The position numbers and the translations under genes are program-made. The notes beneath the pieces were generated by a model. It had not been told where the DNA came from. It did not search any database and saw only the letters and a list, made by a program, of their open reading frames with translations. From Siphonodentalium dalli (lineage: Eukaryota; Mollusca; Scaphopoda; Gadilida; Siphonodentaliidae), in contig CP136065.1 of the NCBI GenBank assembly GCA_032622095.1, forward strand, positions 37,792,732 to 37,856,731: 64,000 nt of DNA, read 5' to 3'. Shown here in pieces: positions 1 through 11,946 of the stretch; position 1 is the stretch's first letter, and each line of letters begins with the position of its first letter.

Positions 1-890
1 GAAAGAAACAGTCGGCAGCAACTAGATCGTCTTTTTCTGTCGTAATAATCTTATAATATACGACAACCCATTATTTTTCACGGTTTCTCCCATAATAATT
101 TTGGTTGCCAAGTAAACAGAAAATAAACGGTGACCATGTAAATGTTTTTTACGGTTATCACTTATTTACTGTTTACACAGTCCTGAAATTATTATGATAG
201 AAAGAGTTGGTCGGCAAACAGCCAAATGTTTCTCACATAATTTTGCGATGACTTTTTCAAGAGTGCATGTTGGCATAGAACTGAATTCCACAAGATGTGG
301 CAAATTACAAGTAAAATTTCATGAAATCACAAACTCCTGAGGACTATTCTACCATTTAATTGCTGTCAGTAATCTTAAAGTGATGCATGTAAATTGCCTC
401 CGTATGTGAGGGCCACCAATTCATGAATCATATCATAAGCAACCGATATTGAGAGTCGAAGATGAAGGAAATTGTCCAAATGGTATAATTGGTTGCATCT
501 ATGTTGTATGACGTTTTAAGATGAACATCAATGACTATGTCTTTATGAGTAAGAAGACACAGTGAGATTTTGGAAATTAAACTTTAATTCAAACTTATCC
601 AGCAGGAATAATTGCCATCCTAGCCATTCTTCCATAGCAGTGTATATTCCTGTCTTCTGTGCACACCTCACCATTGCAACAATTGCACTGAATTAACACT
701 AAATAACTATATAGTTTATCGCACATCTGCTTATATTGAACATTCCCAAGAAGGACAGCTCATCTGATTCTACACCTGCCATGCAGTAGTAATTTAAAGA
801 TCCGCAGCTCCTCTACATTGGGATCTGATAAATATACCACCTTTTGGGAACTTCAATCTGAATTCGTGTCTCCCATAGCAGATGAGGCTA
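1..890. other. no gene or repeat recognised
   Basis: I see no long open frame, RNA gene or obvious repeat here. The sequence is AT-rich, non-coding in appearance, and lies upstream of the first palindrome. Confidence 0.5.
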
Positions 891-891
891 C

Positions 892-984
892 GCAGAATGA
901 GGTCCCAGGTGGATGAATTTAGTGACGCTAGCCCACTGAGCGGAGTTGCGTCACTAAATTCATCCTCTGGGGATCTCATTCTGC
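892..984. repeat. 93-bp imperfect palindrome (hairpin)
   Basis: Two 37-base arms (892-928 and 948-984) beginning GCAGAATGAG and ending CTCATTCTGC pair with a few mismatches around a 19-base loop. It resembles the other short foldbacks in this window in layout but not in sequence. Confidence 0.8.
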
Positions 985-1391
985 AAATGACAGGCACACT
1001 AAACTCAGACTTGTATGGGGTTTTTTTGTGCGGAAGAAAATGACTGGATGCGTGGGTAGATTGCAGTCGAATTCACAATGCACCGTTGAAAAATTTTTTC
1101 TGTGGTATATCGCTCCGACCGACATCTCTCTCGCTCTTGATATATACAGTTTGGGGACATCTGTTTCCTCTTTCATCACCTTTGGTATTTCCACCAGTCT
1201 GTTTTTCTCACAAAACTTGTGGTTTACACGTGTGATATGTACAACAACGTTGTATAAATAGTCTATTTGGTTTATGAATGAAAGTGATACGGGTTTCTGA
1301 AGAAAGCCAAACTGAAGAGTTATCCTGGAGACATTCCCTCCTGTTTACTTGTGTATTCAGATGCCCGCAATAATGTACATCCCTTTCATGG

Positions 1392-1459
1392 CACAGGCCC
1401 CTGGTCTACACTGGTATAGTCTATATTGGTATTTTAGTAATTTTCCCCAGGGGCCTGTG
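1392..1459. repeat. short inverted repeat, 13-bp arms
   Basis: CACAGGCCCCTGG at 1392-1404 is matched by its exact reverse complement at 1447-1459, with a 42-base interior. It is probably the remnant of a small foldback element. Confidence 0.6.
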
Positions 1460-1720
1460 TTTCATGGCGGGAACTGCGCTGACGCAACATTAAAGACCCT
1501 GTGCCAATTTTCTTATATATGCGAGTCGACCATAGGTCGCCTCGCATATATAAGAGAATGCATTGGCCTAACAATTTGTTATCATTTTTTTATCAATTTT
1601 TCTTACATTCTTCCACAATTTTTATCATTTTTGTTATCATTATTTATCATTTTTTCTCATATTCTATAACAATTTTTGTTATAATTTTTGCTTATATTCT
1701 TTAACACTTATATGTAAGGA

Positions 1721-1804
1721 TTAGAGCACAAGAATTTTTCTTTACCAGAATCAATCGAGTCGAAGACGAGACTTATTCTGGTAAAGAACTATTCGCGTGC
1801 TCTG
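1721..1804. mobile_element. mini-foldback nested in element A
   Basis: Inverted arms TTCTTTACCAGAAT (1738-1751) and ATTCTGGTAAAGAA (1775-1788) sit inside outer ends TTAGAGCAC and TGCTCT. A diverged relative lies near 7285-7367, which makes this a small dispersed element and not a chance hairpin. Confidence 0.55.
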
Positions 1805-1810
1805 ACCGAC

Positions 1811-2152
1811 TTAGAGCACAATTGATCCCACATAATGCAATCAACTGGAAATGTGCCGTTAAGCGTGTTTTGACCACGACGCACAATCCGTGCTCTGGCC
1901 GCGATTGGACACAATAGCCGGTTAGCTACGCCAACAACGTGATTAACATGAACTGATCGCCGTTAAATGTGAATAGATATGTCCGAAACAACACGGACTG
2001 GTCCCAATTTGAAGCGCCCTTGCGATTTGTCTGTTATGAGTTTCGTGTGCCTAACAATGAGATTATCACTGAACTATTCCTTCGCCAGCCTTGGAATTGA
2101 TGTGCTTTACGAACATTTAGGGAACGATTGCAACAATGGGATTGCGCTCTAA
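1811..2152. mobile_element. 342-bp MITE, intact copy
   Basis: The ends are TTAGAGCACAAT and its near complement ATTGCGCTCTAA. A second copy in inverse orientation occurs at 40726-43447, where it is split by another transposon. Having two copies is what defines the element. No open frame is present and the target duplication is unclear. Confidence 0.75.
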
Positions 2153-2354
2153 AAAAAATTATCATTTTTTTCTTACATTCTTTATAAATTTTTATAATTT
2201 TTCTTATATTCTTTAACAACTTGTATCATTCTTGGTCATTATTTCTTACATTCTTTAACAATTTATTCATTACTTCTAACATTTTTTAACAATTATAAAA
2301 AATAATATAAAATTTGTTAGGCCAATGCATTCTCTTATATATGCGAGGAGGCCT

Positions 2355-2437
2355 ATATATATACGTTTGGAAAGCTTGCGGATTTTATAGGTTCCATACG
2401 AAATTGATTTTCGTTGCCATTGTAACATATGTGTTAC
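2355..2437 (+). repeat. large dispersed repeat, copy I (5' segment)
   Basis: This stretch (TTTGGAAAGCTTGCGGATTT...) aligns with 19265-19345. The alignment resumes at 5596 after the triple TIR array, so the array is an insertion into this repeat. Confidence 0.7.
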
Positions 2438-2890
2438 AGGTTACACTGGTGTAAATACTATAGGCAGCTCCCCCTGCGGTTGCGGGAGGAGTATAGAGTT
2501 TCACAGTTAAAACACTCTGGGCTGTGATTGGTTGCATGAATTAAATGTAAACTGTTGACAAAAATTCAAGGAATCATTCTCCCACAAACTTCATTTGCCA
2601 AGAGGCCCATTCATTAAAGGTGAAGTCTGTTGTGGCTGTTTAGAAATTTTAAGTGTGATTGAAAAAATGACAATATTTTTTTAGTGCGGAACTGACCCTA
2701 GTCATGAAAAAACGAAAATTTGAAGTGGATTCCCTGCTAGACGGTGTTGATTTTTTTATTGGGAAAGTTTCCACAGATGTCAAGCTCACATAATCCGAAG
2801 GCAGTTTGAACAGTTTCCATTTGACCTCTGATGCAGATCAACAAACGTTAACATTGAAGCCTATGGGAAATATTTACACCAGTGTAACCT
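2438..2890 (+). mobile_element. 453-bp TIR element, copy 1 of 3
   Basis: The element begins AGGTTACACTGGTGTAAATA and ends with the exact reverse complement of those 20 bases. It has no convincing open frame and a GC-rich patch near its left end. Copies 2 and 3 follow in the same orientation at a 1353-bp period. TIRs and the lack of coding capacity suggest a non-autonomous DNA transposon. The superfamily is not resolved because no clean target duplication can be assigned. Confidence 0.85.
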
Positions 2891-3790
2891 AAAGGGAAAA
2901 AATAGCTTTTTATCATTTTTGATTCCTGGGAGTCACTTTAAAGCATTTTAATGCATTTTACAGAGCCTGGTCTTTCAGTCCAATGAATATCTCATGCTTG
3001 GTGTAGCTATTCTTGCTGCTGATGTCTTCTTTCACTTACATCAGCCAAAAAAATAGTAAGATTTTTCATAAAAAATGCCAATTTTTCAAGGTATTTTCAA
3101 AAAAATTCAAGGTGGTAATAGTCACATGATAATGCAAATGACCCATAACATGAGCATGTCAACGACACATATATCAATTGTTATAAGAACCTAATCTAAC
3201 AAGTATTTTGGATTTTATAGCCAGTGATATACAGATATATATCATAAAAGTGTGTCATTTCCACTGGTGGGTATGGTCATTTGAAGGTTAATAGCACTAA
3301 AACTTGGACACATTTAAGAAAATGCTTCAGCAATTCAAAGAGAGCATATCTTTATTCAACTAATTCAATATACACCCACATCCAGTTATCTTGGATCACC
3401 CTTGCAGACCTGAAAATGTCATATTTTATTCTTCAATGTGCTGATAAAGTCATGCGCTTGATGCTCAGCTGATCAGATCTGGACTCAATGACCTCACATC
3501 ACCAGAAGTTCTCTCATGGAAAGAATATTGTACAGTCTTCCATAGCTGATCCAAGTTTGCAACACCAGACCCCTAAAACTGAGTGAAAATGGGGCCTGAA
3601 CATGACTGGTGGTGGAAAATTGTGCCTTTTTGATGAATAATTTGTTAAAGGGGGTGGGGTTAAATTGTGTGTGATAAATAAAGAACCATAGGGGTGATAT
3701 TGTTTTTGAACACATTTTTTCCATTGATGGGCAATTCTGAAGAAATGTAGGGAGTTACAATTATTCCGCGAAAAAGCGGGCTATCGCTTT
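2891..3790 (+). repeat. 900-bp spacer, copy 1
   Basis: It starts AAAGGG and ends CGCTTT, so CCTAAAG and CTTTAGG form a short inverted repeat across its junctions with the flanking elements. The second spacer (4244-5143) appears identical, to judge by identical short open frames in both. Those frames (63 and 76 codons) lack protein-like features, and I do not call genes here. Confidence 0.8.
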
Positions 3791-4243
3791 AGGTTACACT
3801 GGTGTAAATACTATAGGCAGCTCCCCCTGCGGTTGCGGGAGGAGTATAGAGTTTCACAGTTAAAACACTCTGGGCTGTGATTGGTTGCATGAATTAAATG
3901 TAAACTGTTGACAAAAATTCAAGGAATCATTCTCCCACAAACTTCATTTGCCAAGAGGCCCATTCATTAAAGGTGAAGTCTGTTGTGGCTGTTTAGAAAT
4001 TTTAAGTGTGATTGAAAAAATGACAATATTTTTTTAGTGCGGAACTGACCCTAGTCATGAAAAAACGAAAATTTGAAGTGGATTCCCTGCTAGACGGTGT
4101 TGATTTTTTTATTGGGAAAGTTTCCACAGATGTCAAGCTCACATAATCCGAAGGCAGTTTGAACAGTTTCCATTTGACCTCTGATGCAGATCAACAAACG
4201 TTAACATTGAAGCCTATGGGAAATATTTACACCAGTGTAACCT
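3791..4243 (+). mobile_element. 453-bp TIR element, copy 2 of 3
   Basis: It has the same length, same 20-base inverted ends and same orientation as copy 1. It starts exactly 1353 bases after copy 1. Confidence 0.85.
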
Positions 4244-5143
4244 AAAGGGAAAAAATAGCTTTTTATCATTTTTGATTCCTGGGAGTCACTTTAAAGCATT
4301 TTAATGCATTTTACAGAGCCTGGTCTTTCAGTCCAATGAATATCTCATGCTTGGTGTAGCTATTCTTGCTGCTGATGTCTTCTTTCACTTACATCAGCCA
4401 AAAAAATAGTAAGATTTTTCATAAAAAATGCCAATTTTTCAAGGTATTTTCAAAAAAATTCAAGGTGGTAATAGTCACATGATAATGCAAATGACCCATA
4501 ACATGAGCATGTCAACGACACATATATCAATTGTTATAAGAACCTAATCTAACAAGTATTTTGGATTTTATAGCCAGTGATATACAGATATATATCATAA
4601 AAGTGTGTCATTTCCACTGGTGGGTATGGTCATTTGAAGGTTAATAGCACTAAAACTTGGACACATTTAAGAAAATGCTTCAGCAATTCAAAGAGAGCAT
4701 ATCTTTATTCAACTAATTCAATATACACCCACATCCAGTTATCTTGGATCACCCTTGCAGACCTGAAAATGTCATATTTTATTCTTCAATGTGCTGATAA
4801 AGTCATGCGCTTGATGCTCAGCTGATCAGATCTGGACTCAATGACCTCACATCACCAGAAGTTCTCTCATGGAAAGAATATTGTACAGTCTTCCATAGCT
4901 GATCCAAGTTTGCAACACCAGACCCCTAAAACTGAGTGAAAATGGGGCCTGAACATGACTGGTGGTGGAAAATTGTGCCTTTTTGATGAATAATTTGTTA
5001 AAGGGGGTGGGGTTAAATTGTGTGTGATAAATAAAGAACCATAGGGGTGATATTGTTTTTGAACACATTTTTTCCATTGATGGGCAATTCTGAAGAAATG
5101 TAGGGAGTTACAATTATTCCGCGAAAAAGCGGGCTATCGCTTT
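4244..5143 (+). repeat. 900-bp spacer, copy 2
   Basis: It repeats 2891-3790 with no difference that I noticed by eye. Such identity implies a recent tandem duplication, ongoing gene conversion, or an assembly artefact. Confidence 0.8.
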
Positions 5144-5595
5144 AGGTTACACTGGTGTAAATACTATAGGCAGCTCCCCCTGCGGTTGCGGGAGGAGTAT
5201 AGAGTTTCACAGTTAAAACACTCTGGGCTGTGATTGGTTGCATGAATTAAATGTAAACTGTTGACAAAATTCAAGGAATCATTCTCCCACAAACTTCATT
5301 TGCCAAGAGGCCCATTCATTAAAGGTGAAGTCTGTTGTGGCTGTTTAGAAATTTTAAGTGTGATTGAAAAAATGACAATATTTTTTTAGTGCGGAACTGA
5401 CCCTAGTCATGAAAAAACGAAAATTTGAAGTGGATTCCCTGCTAGACGGTGTTGATTTTTTTATTGGGAAAGTTTCCACAGATGTCAAGCTCACATAATC
5501 CGAAGGCAGTTTGAACAGTTTCCATTTGACCTCTGATGCAGATCAACAAACGTTAACATTGAAGCCTATGGGAAATATTTACACCAGTGTAACCT
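5144..5595 (+). mobile_element. TIR element, copy 3 of 3 (452 bp)
   Basis: It is the same as copies 1 and 2 except for one A missing in an A-run near 5267. Its right end joins the continuation of the dispersed repeat at 5596. Confidence 0.85.
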
Positions 5596-6267
5596 ACAAT
5601 GCGTACTTGTTACTATGTTCTCACCACTTCCGGTTACTACAACACGCCTATAATCAGATCCTTCAATCCACAGACCCCTTCTGCATGCATGTGCCGCTCT
5701 CCTATAATGACACCCCGTGTGTCTAAAAATAAAGCATTCCACAATTTGTATGATGATACTCGGTCTTGTAATAGAGAATTTCAGCACAGTTCTGTAGTCG
5801 ACCGTTATAAAGCCGTTATGGGATTAGAAAAAAATAGTCACAGATCACGTCCATTTAACCGAATCCGCAGCAGTCTTTCGCATTCATGCACGAAGGGTAC
5901 ATCTTTCTATTACTTAGGTTACGTTAACACAATGAAATTTGCATGGCTATTGTTGTGTAATTAATGGAATGTGTCTATATTGAGCTAAGATATGAACGAC
6001 TGGTCATCATCGCCTTATACAGTCAAAAGGGACAACCGCAAACACTTCCTTCCCCGTCATCGCTTCAGCTTGTGCCAAGCCGTCGCACATCTAGCTCAGT
6101 CATAACCTGATAAGATATTATACTTTGACTTTCTTGTTGATCTGCAGTGAAATAATTGCCAGAGGTATCCTTTTGATACTAAAACGTCTTATCTTGACAA
6201 CAAATTCAACACAATAGCTCTGGCAAAAAGTCGTACAACAGTTGTTTGCGGGATCAATAGCATCATA

Positions 6268-6728
6268 TGTGACCCGCCATATCAAATCCAGTCGTAAGTC
6301 GGGATTTTTTTACCCTGTGCCAATGCATTCTCTTATATATGCGAGTCGACCATATGTCGCCTCGCATATATAAGAGAATGCATTGGCCTAACAATATTTT
6401 ACAATTTTACTAATTTTGTCTTGTATTCTTTAACAATTTTAAAATTTCACACATACAGAGCCCCAGACAAACATGAGCAGACGACACTCTTCTATATGCT
6501 TCTATATATGTGTGGGGCTCCCTGCAGGGTAATGGATGCTTTTTATTTTATGTCCTAAAAATTGTAAGAAACATTTATTTTTTTTTAAATGATAAAATAT
6601 TGTTAGGCCAATGCATTCTCTTATATATGCGAGGCGACCTATGGTCGACTCGCATATATAAGAGAATGCATTGGCACAGGGTAAAAAAAAATCCCGACTT
6701 ACGACTGGATTTGATATGGCGGGTCACA
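6268..6728. mobile_element. foldback element B, TA-flanked, palindromic subterminal repeats
   Basis: The ends are TGTGACCCGCC and GGCGGGTCACA, flanked by TA on both sides. Inverted repeats of about 120 bases include a 69-base near-palindrome at 6319-6387 and its counterpart at 6607-6675. Copy II of the dispersed repeat has the corresponding site unoccupied near 20120, with a single TA. That supports insertion at TA, as for Tc1/mariner-like MITEs. Confidence 0.8.
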
Positions 6729-7284
6729 TATTAGATCGGCTGTGGATCAAGTTATATATTATTATAAAGATGTTTGCAGACATTGCTTATACATTATGAA
6801 CAACAGTCGAATTAAAATAAATACATTTTTCCCTCTCCTGAAAATTTACCAAGATCGAGTTCCGTACTTTTCATTGTAATATAAGATTACGTTATACAAT
6901 GGTTGGACAACACTGTTTACTACAATGATCAGTGATATCTCTATAATTTCACAATATTCTATAACCGACGTGTGTATGAAGTTTGACTGCTTACGTGCAC
7001 TGCATATCTGGCAAGAATAAATTGTGCGATCCGTATATATATAGCAAGCCAGGACACTCGAAGACAAACGCATACCCAATCAAACAATGTACAATATATC
7101 GTTTGTGATCGAAGAATTGCATAAAGAATTGCATAAAGAATTGCCAAGCATTTTTGCCAGCTACGTGGACGTACCCTTAGAGATTGTCCCATGAATGATA
7201 GACGCCGTCCTGTGTTCATCTTGTGTTAAGGTTCTCATCATATGTGGGTTCTACAGTGGCAGTCTAGGTATGCAGTCACTTGTG

Positions 7285-7367
7285 TTCGATGGGAATGCGA
7301 ATAGTTCTTTACAGTGTTCGATTCGATTAATTCTGGTAAAGAACTAGTAGTATGCTCTAGTCCATAC
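7285..7367. repeat. mini-foldback relative
   Basis: GCGAATAGTTCTTTAC near the left and TTCTGGTAAAGAAC near the right form an imperfect inverted repeat related to 1721-1804. Confidence 0.45.
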
Positions 7368-8730
7368 TTATATACTTCTCTACACCTCTAATATTTAAGG
7401 TCATAGGGTCCCCACCCATTGTACCTGAAATCGTCACCCAACGGAAACTGATCAAAACTATACACACTCATGAATTCCTCATGTGAAATTCATTGTTTTA
7501 TATATCTTAATTGAATATTGTGATGTCATATATATATCTTTTACTCTAAAATATCTATATTGAATTGAATAGTAAATGGACGCAGAACAAAACAACACAA
7601 CAACCCTCCAAATCGACGATGGTTCACTTCGAATAGCTCGGCCAGAGCATCGACAGTTAAAGATGATTAACTCTATTCGACAAATGAAGAACAGAGACTA
7701 TGCGAAGTGATCTATCAACATAACACATAACTAATTCAGCTACCATGGGCGACAATAGTTATGTGAAACACTCTGTCGGGGTCATCGAAAGGGAATAGAG
7801 AATAAAATATTAATTTAATAAATTCTATATCCAAACTGGCAGCACACAACTTCATTCTTGATATAAACAATATTTATTCCATATAATTCAAAAAATGTAT
7901 ATAACAAAATATGATGTATGAATATTGGTTGTATGGAGGGGATCCGACATCAAGCATAAAGCTTATGGGGGTCGTTTCCGATTATGTGTGAATAAGCCCA
8001 CACCGAGAGAATGCTTACAAAATATTAGGTAATGATGTTCATGATAATTTTAGAATATCGTTGGTATATCATAAATGTATATATGTTACTCAGCTACTCA
8101 CAGTGTGGGCTGGATCGATAGATATATCAAAATGTTATATTTGTTTCATACGGAGTAATAGAAAGAAATATAATTTAAAATAGATTTGTTATAGCGGGAA
8201 CGAAGTATAGGTCGGTATGGGCAAGAGTGTGAGTTGACATATCAAACGTTTGGATGTGTCTGATATGCAGTATATATAGGGAGGAGAGATGTGGCGTGTA
8301 AATGATAAGATATTGCTTTTAGTTATACACTAATTATAACTTTATTATTGCGCATATGTTATATGCAGCGACTATCACTGTCGTGTGGTCGTCGGGCGGT
8401 TAGACCCGGAATAAATTGGTAAGGAAGCCATTCTGGTATCAAATTGTGCGGACTGGTTTGCAGAACAACACATGCAAAATGCGCTACAATCCGCTCTGGG
8501 GGAAATTCCCAATTCAACATGGCGTCCATGATGGCCGTCGCTATAGAAAAATGCTGTATTTATGCGGTGGGTGCATCAATTAGATCCAAATTATTAATAA
8601 CTTGAAATTTATACAAAAAAAAAACAGCCTTAAACCATATCTGCAGAATGTCAGTCCAAAACTCGCCGCCACAATGAGCAAAATCTAATGAAATTTACAT
8701 TTTTTGTGCAAAAATTGAATAGCTGGTTTT

Positions 8731-9440
8731 ATAAGAGCACAATTAACTGATTTGAGACTATAAAAGAACATTATGATCGCAGGCATACGAATACTCTCTA
8801 ATGTGTCGCACTAGATTAACGATTAAACTTAGACAGTTAAGTGCACAGAAGCGGACAAACAACTCTGTTTTGATTATGCTGGTTCATCTTCAAGATATAG
8901 CATATATGTATAGTCCAGACACTTTAGACGTGAAAGGATAAAATTACGGAAATAAATCGAGGAAAGCTATTTTAATTAGGTCATAACATCACGGATGCGT
9001 CACGAAAAGTCCCTTAAAATCCGAGTTGAGATTTCTGAGTCACACCGTTGTTTTCATATAAAAAACAAAGTTATATTTTTCACAATCATGGATACTGTAA
9101 CAATTTCTCAGCCGAAAAATATCAAAAGCCATTCAATATTGTTCAATATACAATTATCCAACCAGACACACCCAATCTATTGGGGACTTCGAATGAATTT
9201 AGTAGATATGATACGAGATAACTTACTGATCCTAAAACATGACGAATTTCTCAGACACACTATCATATTCGATGTCGAATATCTCAGGCTTTACAACACA
9301 TAGACGCAGGCAATTTGTTTTTAAAAACTGCAAAGTAATTACTCCTTCATTATCACAAGCCAAAGGTTGTTTTACGGTTCGTAAGCGACGCAAGAATAGT
9401 TGTGACGTCACTAATTTCTATACGCCATCAACCTCAATTT
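8731..9440. other. no gene recognised
   Basis: An open frame of 102 codons on the plus strand (8995-9303) has no recognisable motif or supporting codon signal. I see nothing else. Confidence 0.4.
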
Positions 9441-9443
9441 TTT

Positions 9444-9514
9444 TAAGGACGACCAGCTGGGCGCAGCCCAGCCGCGCATTTGTTGCGTATCAACAAATGC
9501 GCTGGTCGTCCTTA
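9444..9514. repeat. 71-bp nested palindrome
   Basis: Outer arms TAAGGACGACCAGC and GCTGGTCGTCCTTA are exact complements. Two inner hairpins lie between them: TGGGCGCAGCCCA at 9458-9470, and GCGCATTTGTTG pairing with CAACAAATGCGC at 9474-9502. It has a cruciform-like architecture in one compact unit. Confidence 0.85.
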
Positions 9515-9536
9515 TACTGAGTTCGCTTTCGAACAT

Positions 9537-9597
9537 GGGCGCCGCCATCTTGAATTAGGGGCGCCGCCATCTTGAATTTGAGGGGCCGCCACATTGG
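9537..9597. repeat. short tandem repeat, three units of about 21 bp
   Basis: The phrase GCCGCCATCTTGAATT occurs twice and a diverged form once, in direct orientation. Confidence 0.6.
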
Positions 9598-9599
9598 AA

Positions 9600-11825
9600 C
9601 GTCATTGCAATTAAATTAAAACTACAAAATGTTACTTTTCATATAGCCAACATAACAGTAATCATGCGTTAAGGCATTACATGGTTTATTCTTTGAACAA
9701 TAGTCATTACTTAAATATTGTCGACCGGACTCGGGTTGCTATGCTATTCGGAAAATGACGGAAATTACGTAAAACTGCACATTTTAGTTAGCCACATCGC
9801 GAAAACAACATGACCGTAAATGTCTAAAATGTTTGTCATATCACTAAATAAACTTTTCTTTAGTTTAATAAATTAGTAAAAACATGCATGTTCACGTAAA
9901 CTGTTAGGTGACGCCACGGATATGTTGTCGTATTGGCACGCACAGTTCCCTGCGAAATTTCCCCAACTAAAATTTCAACCAAATTGAGAATGGGCATGGG
10001 CCAGTCGAACAATTGGGAGCCATGAAAGGGTGAAAGATGTGGGTGCAATAGGAAATTCAGAGGTAGACCCCACCCCCTACCACCAGTAAGTAACTTTCAT
10101 GTACGTAATTGGTTATAATAAATATTTATAGATAGCGGTACCGGTAATTAAATCTTAATTGACGCTCATATATAAGTCAACACATATAGTTCTGAGTAGT
10201 GCAGGTCGTGACTGTACTTGGGCGTATTTTTTTTACATGGATTCCAATGCCATAATTTCTTTCTTTTTGTTTTAAATCCGGGCGATTCGGACCTATGGTC
10301 CCCTATGGTGGACACCATGTTGGAATAACCTCGAACAAGCCTGTAAAATGAATTGACAAACTAACAAAACGAATTTATTTTTCTTCTTTGTTCAGCCTCT
10401 CAATAGCAACACTATTAATTTGAAAAACACAAGCACCCTTATTCAAAATTAAATGATTAATGTGGATTTAGTTGACATAGGCGCATAGCATTCGGCAAAC
10501 CTCGTCAGATTCCGTCAGATTAAAGATATATATATAGCACCGTTACAAATGGTGACGCAATTATCGTAACAAAATGGCTGCGCTCTGATAAGTTATTGGC
10601 GAATACTATACAAACTCTTCAAACAACAACAACAACAACTCTTCTCCGGTGTGGTTCTCGTGCTGAATTTTATTTTGCTATACTCCAATTCATCGGGAAT
10701 ATATTTTTGAAATTTAACAGTGAAAGTGAAACTCGGTCAGTCGAAAAGAAACTGAATCAGTGATTGAGTGAATGATGAAACTGTGACTGAAAGAAATAAG
10801 AAAATGAAGGTCACTGGAGTGGACTGTGGACGTTGGACTGGTCTGTGGTCACCACTGTGATTTGACTTGTTCTGTTACATTTTAAGTCTGTTTTCACCTG
10901 GACTCAATGGTTAGAGTTGCAAGCGGCAAATTGTTCCGTCGACTTCTCTAAATTTAATTTGTTAATAGCTAACACTGTCACTGTCAGGTCAAGGAAATCA
11001 GAAAATGGACATTTTAGAGCTGACTGATTTACTGATAAAAATTTACTACTAGTGTATTACTATTATGATTGTATTAGTGATTACAGACTAGTAAATCTAG
11101 TTTTCAACGACTTCAGCCTGTTCAGGCTCAGCCTCACACACTCACTGTGAGTGTGACTCGGGTCAAAATACAATTCTAACCATCTATAGAGCAGTCGACA
11201 CACAGATGTGACAAACATGTGAAGCCCAGTGAATTGGTGACTGACAAAGTGAGTCAATTAACTTGGTGAGTGAAGGAAAAGAAGAACATCTCCCATTTAG
11301 TCTCGGCACACTACAGAGTGTAGTGACTGGTGAGAGGATATGCTTCCAACTTTCCATCTATGAATTCTGTTTCATGTGAGTGTGATGGACAGATCAAGTT
11401 AAATATAATAATTATAATGCACTTGATTTTAGAGTTATCTATCTTACATCGCAATTTGTCTGTTTGAGCTGGTTTGAGTACGTGAAATTAACAAACTTCA
11501 AATATCGATATCTGATCTCTCTGAGCTTTGAAGGGTGGGTTCCTCGACTCGAATGAAATATTGTTTTACCCCCGAAGCCAAAGAAATAGTAATTTAGGGG
11601 TGCTTAATCGGATTGAGTACCTTTAAATGCCCGCTTAATTTTCGAACCCCCAGATCGCATATAAAAAATATATGCCATATTATATACCATGCATTTGAAA
11701 TAGGAAACTCTCTATCATTGTATTATCAACTTATCCGTGTGTAATAAACTGTGAACACGTTTTTGTTGAGTTGCCGACGTGTTTTTGTGCTAAAGTTTCA
11801 TCTGGTTTTGTTGTGTCAAAGTGTA
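9600..11825. other. no gene recognised
   Basis: Apart from a CAA microsatellite near 10622-10640 and ordinary AT-rich sequence, I see no gene, RNA or repeat boundary in this 2.2 kb. Confidence 0.45.
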
Positions 11826-11827
11826 TT

Positions 11828-11899
11828 ATTTTCAATGGAGGGGGAATAACTCAATATTTTAAAGATAGTTATTCCCTTCCATTGAAAATTCCCTTTTCT
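11828..11899. repeat. 72-bp palindrome
   Basis: ATTTTCAATGGAGGGGGAAT at the left is complemented, with one mismatch, by ATTCCCTTCCATTGAAAAT at the right around a 20-odd-base AT-rich loop. Confidence 0.8.
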
Positions 11900-11933
11900 A
11901 GCTTGAATTATGTTGCATTCTGGTAGCCATAAC

Positions 11934-11946
11934 GGGGGGGGGGGGT
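11934..11946. repeat. G homopolymer
   Basis: A run of 13 G residues, prone to length error in sequencing. Confidence 0.8.

Larger units (their letters stand above)
1498..2350. mobile_element. foldback element A with palindromic ends
   Basis: The left end carries a near-palindrome at 1503-1567 with arms of about 27 bases (GCCAATGCATTC...), slightly deleted in its first arm. The right end at 2321-2347 holds one arm of the same palindrome in inverted orientation and is cut off at its centre. T-rich degenerate repeats lie just inside both ends, as in elements B (6268-6728) and C (20728-20955). Two smaller elements are nested inside. No coding capacity is visible. Confidence 0.75.
5596..8730 (+). 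repeat. large dispersed repeat, copy I (main segment)
   Basis: It aligns in order with 19350-20640 (copy II), and its last part aligns with 24841-25160 (copy III). Landmarks shared with copy II are the motifs around 5630, 5985, 6870 and 7620. Compared with the other copies it carries foldback element B at 6268-6728 and extra blocks at about 7035-7590 and 7860-8345. The open frame of 121 codons at 5599-5964 is not conserved in copy II, so I treat it as non-coding. The nature of the repeat is unknown; no transposase or reverse transcriptase is visible. Confidence 0.65.

Noticed and set aside
3281-5077. Identical 63- and 76-codon frames in the two 900-bp spacers
   Set aside because: Their duplication follows from the DNA duplication. 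No motif, no good start context and no evidence of coding constraint.
5599-5964. 121-codon frame
   Set aside because: The paralogous copy at 19350-19740 does not preserve the frame, so it is a chance opening in a dispersed repeat.
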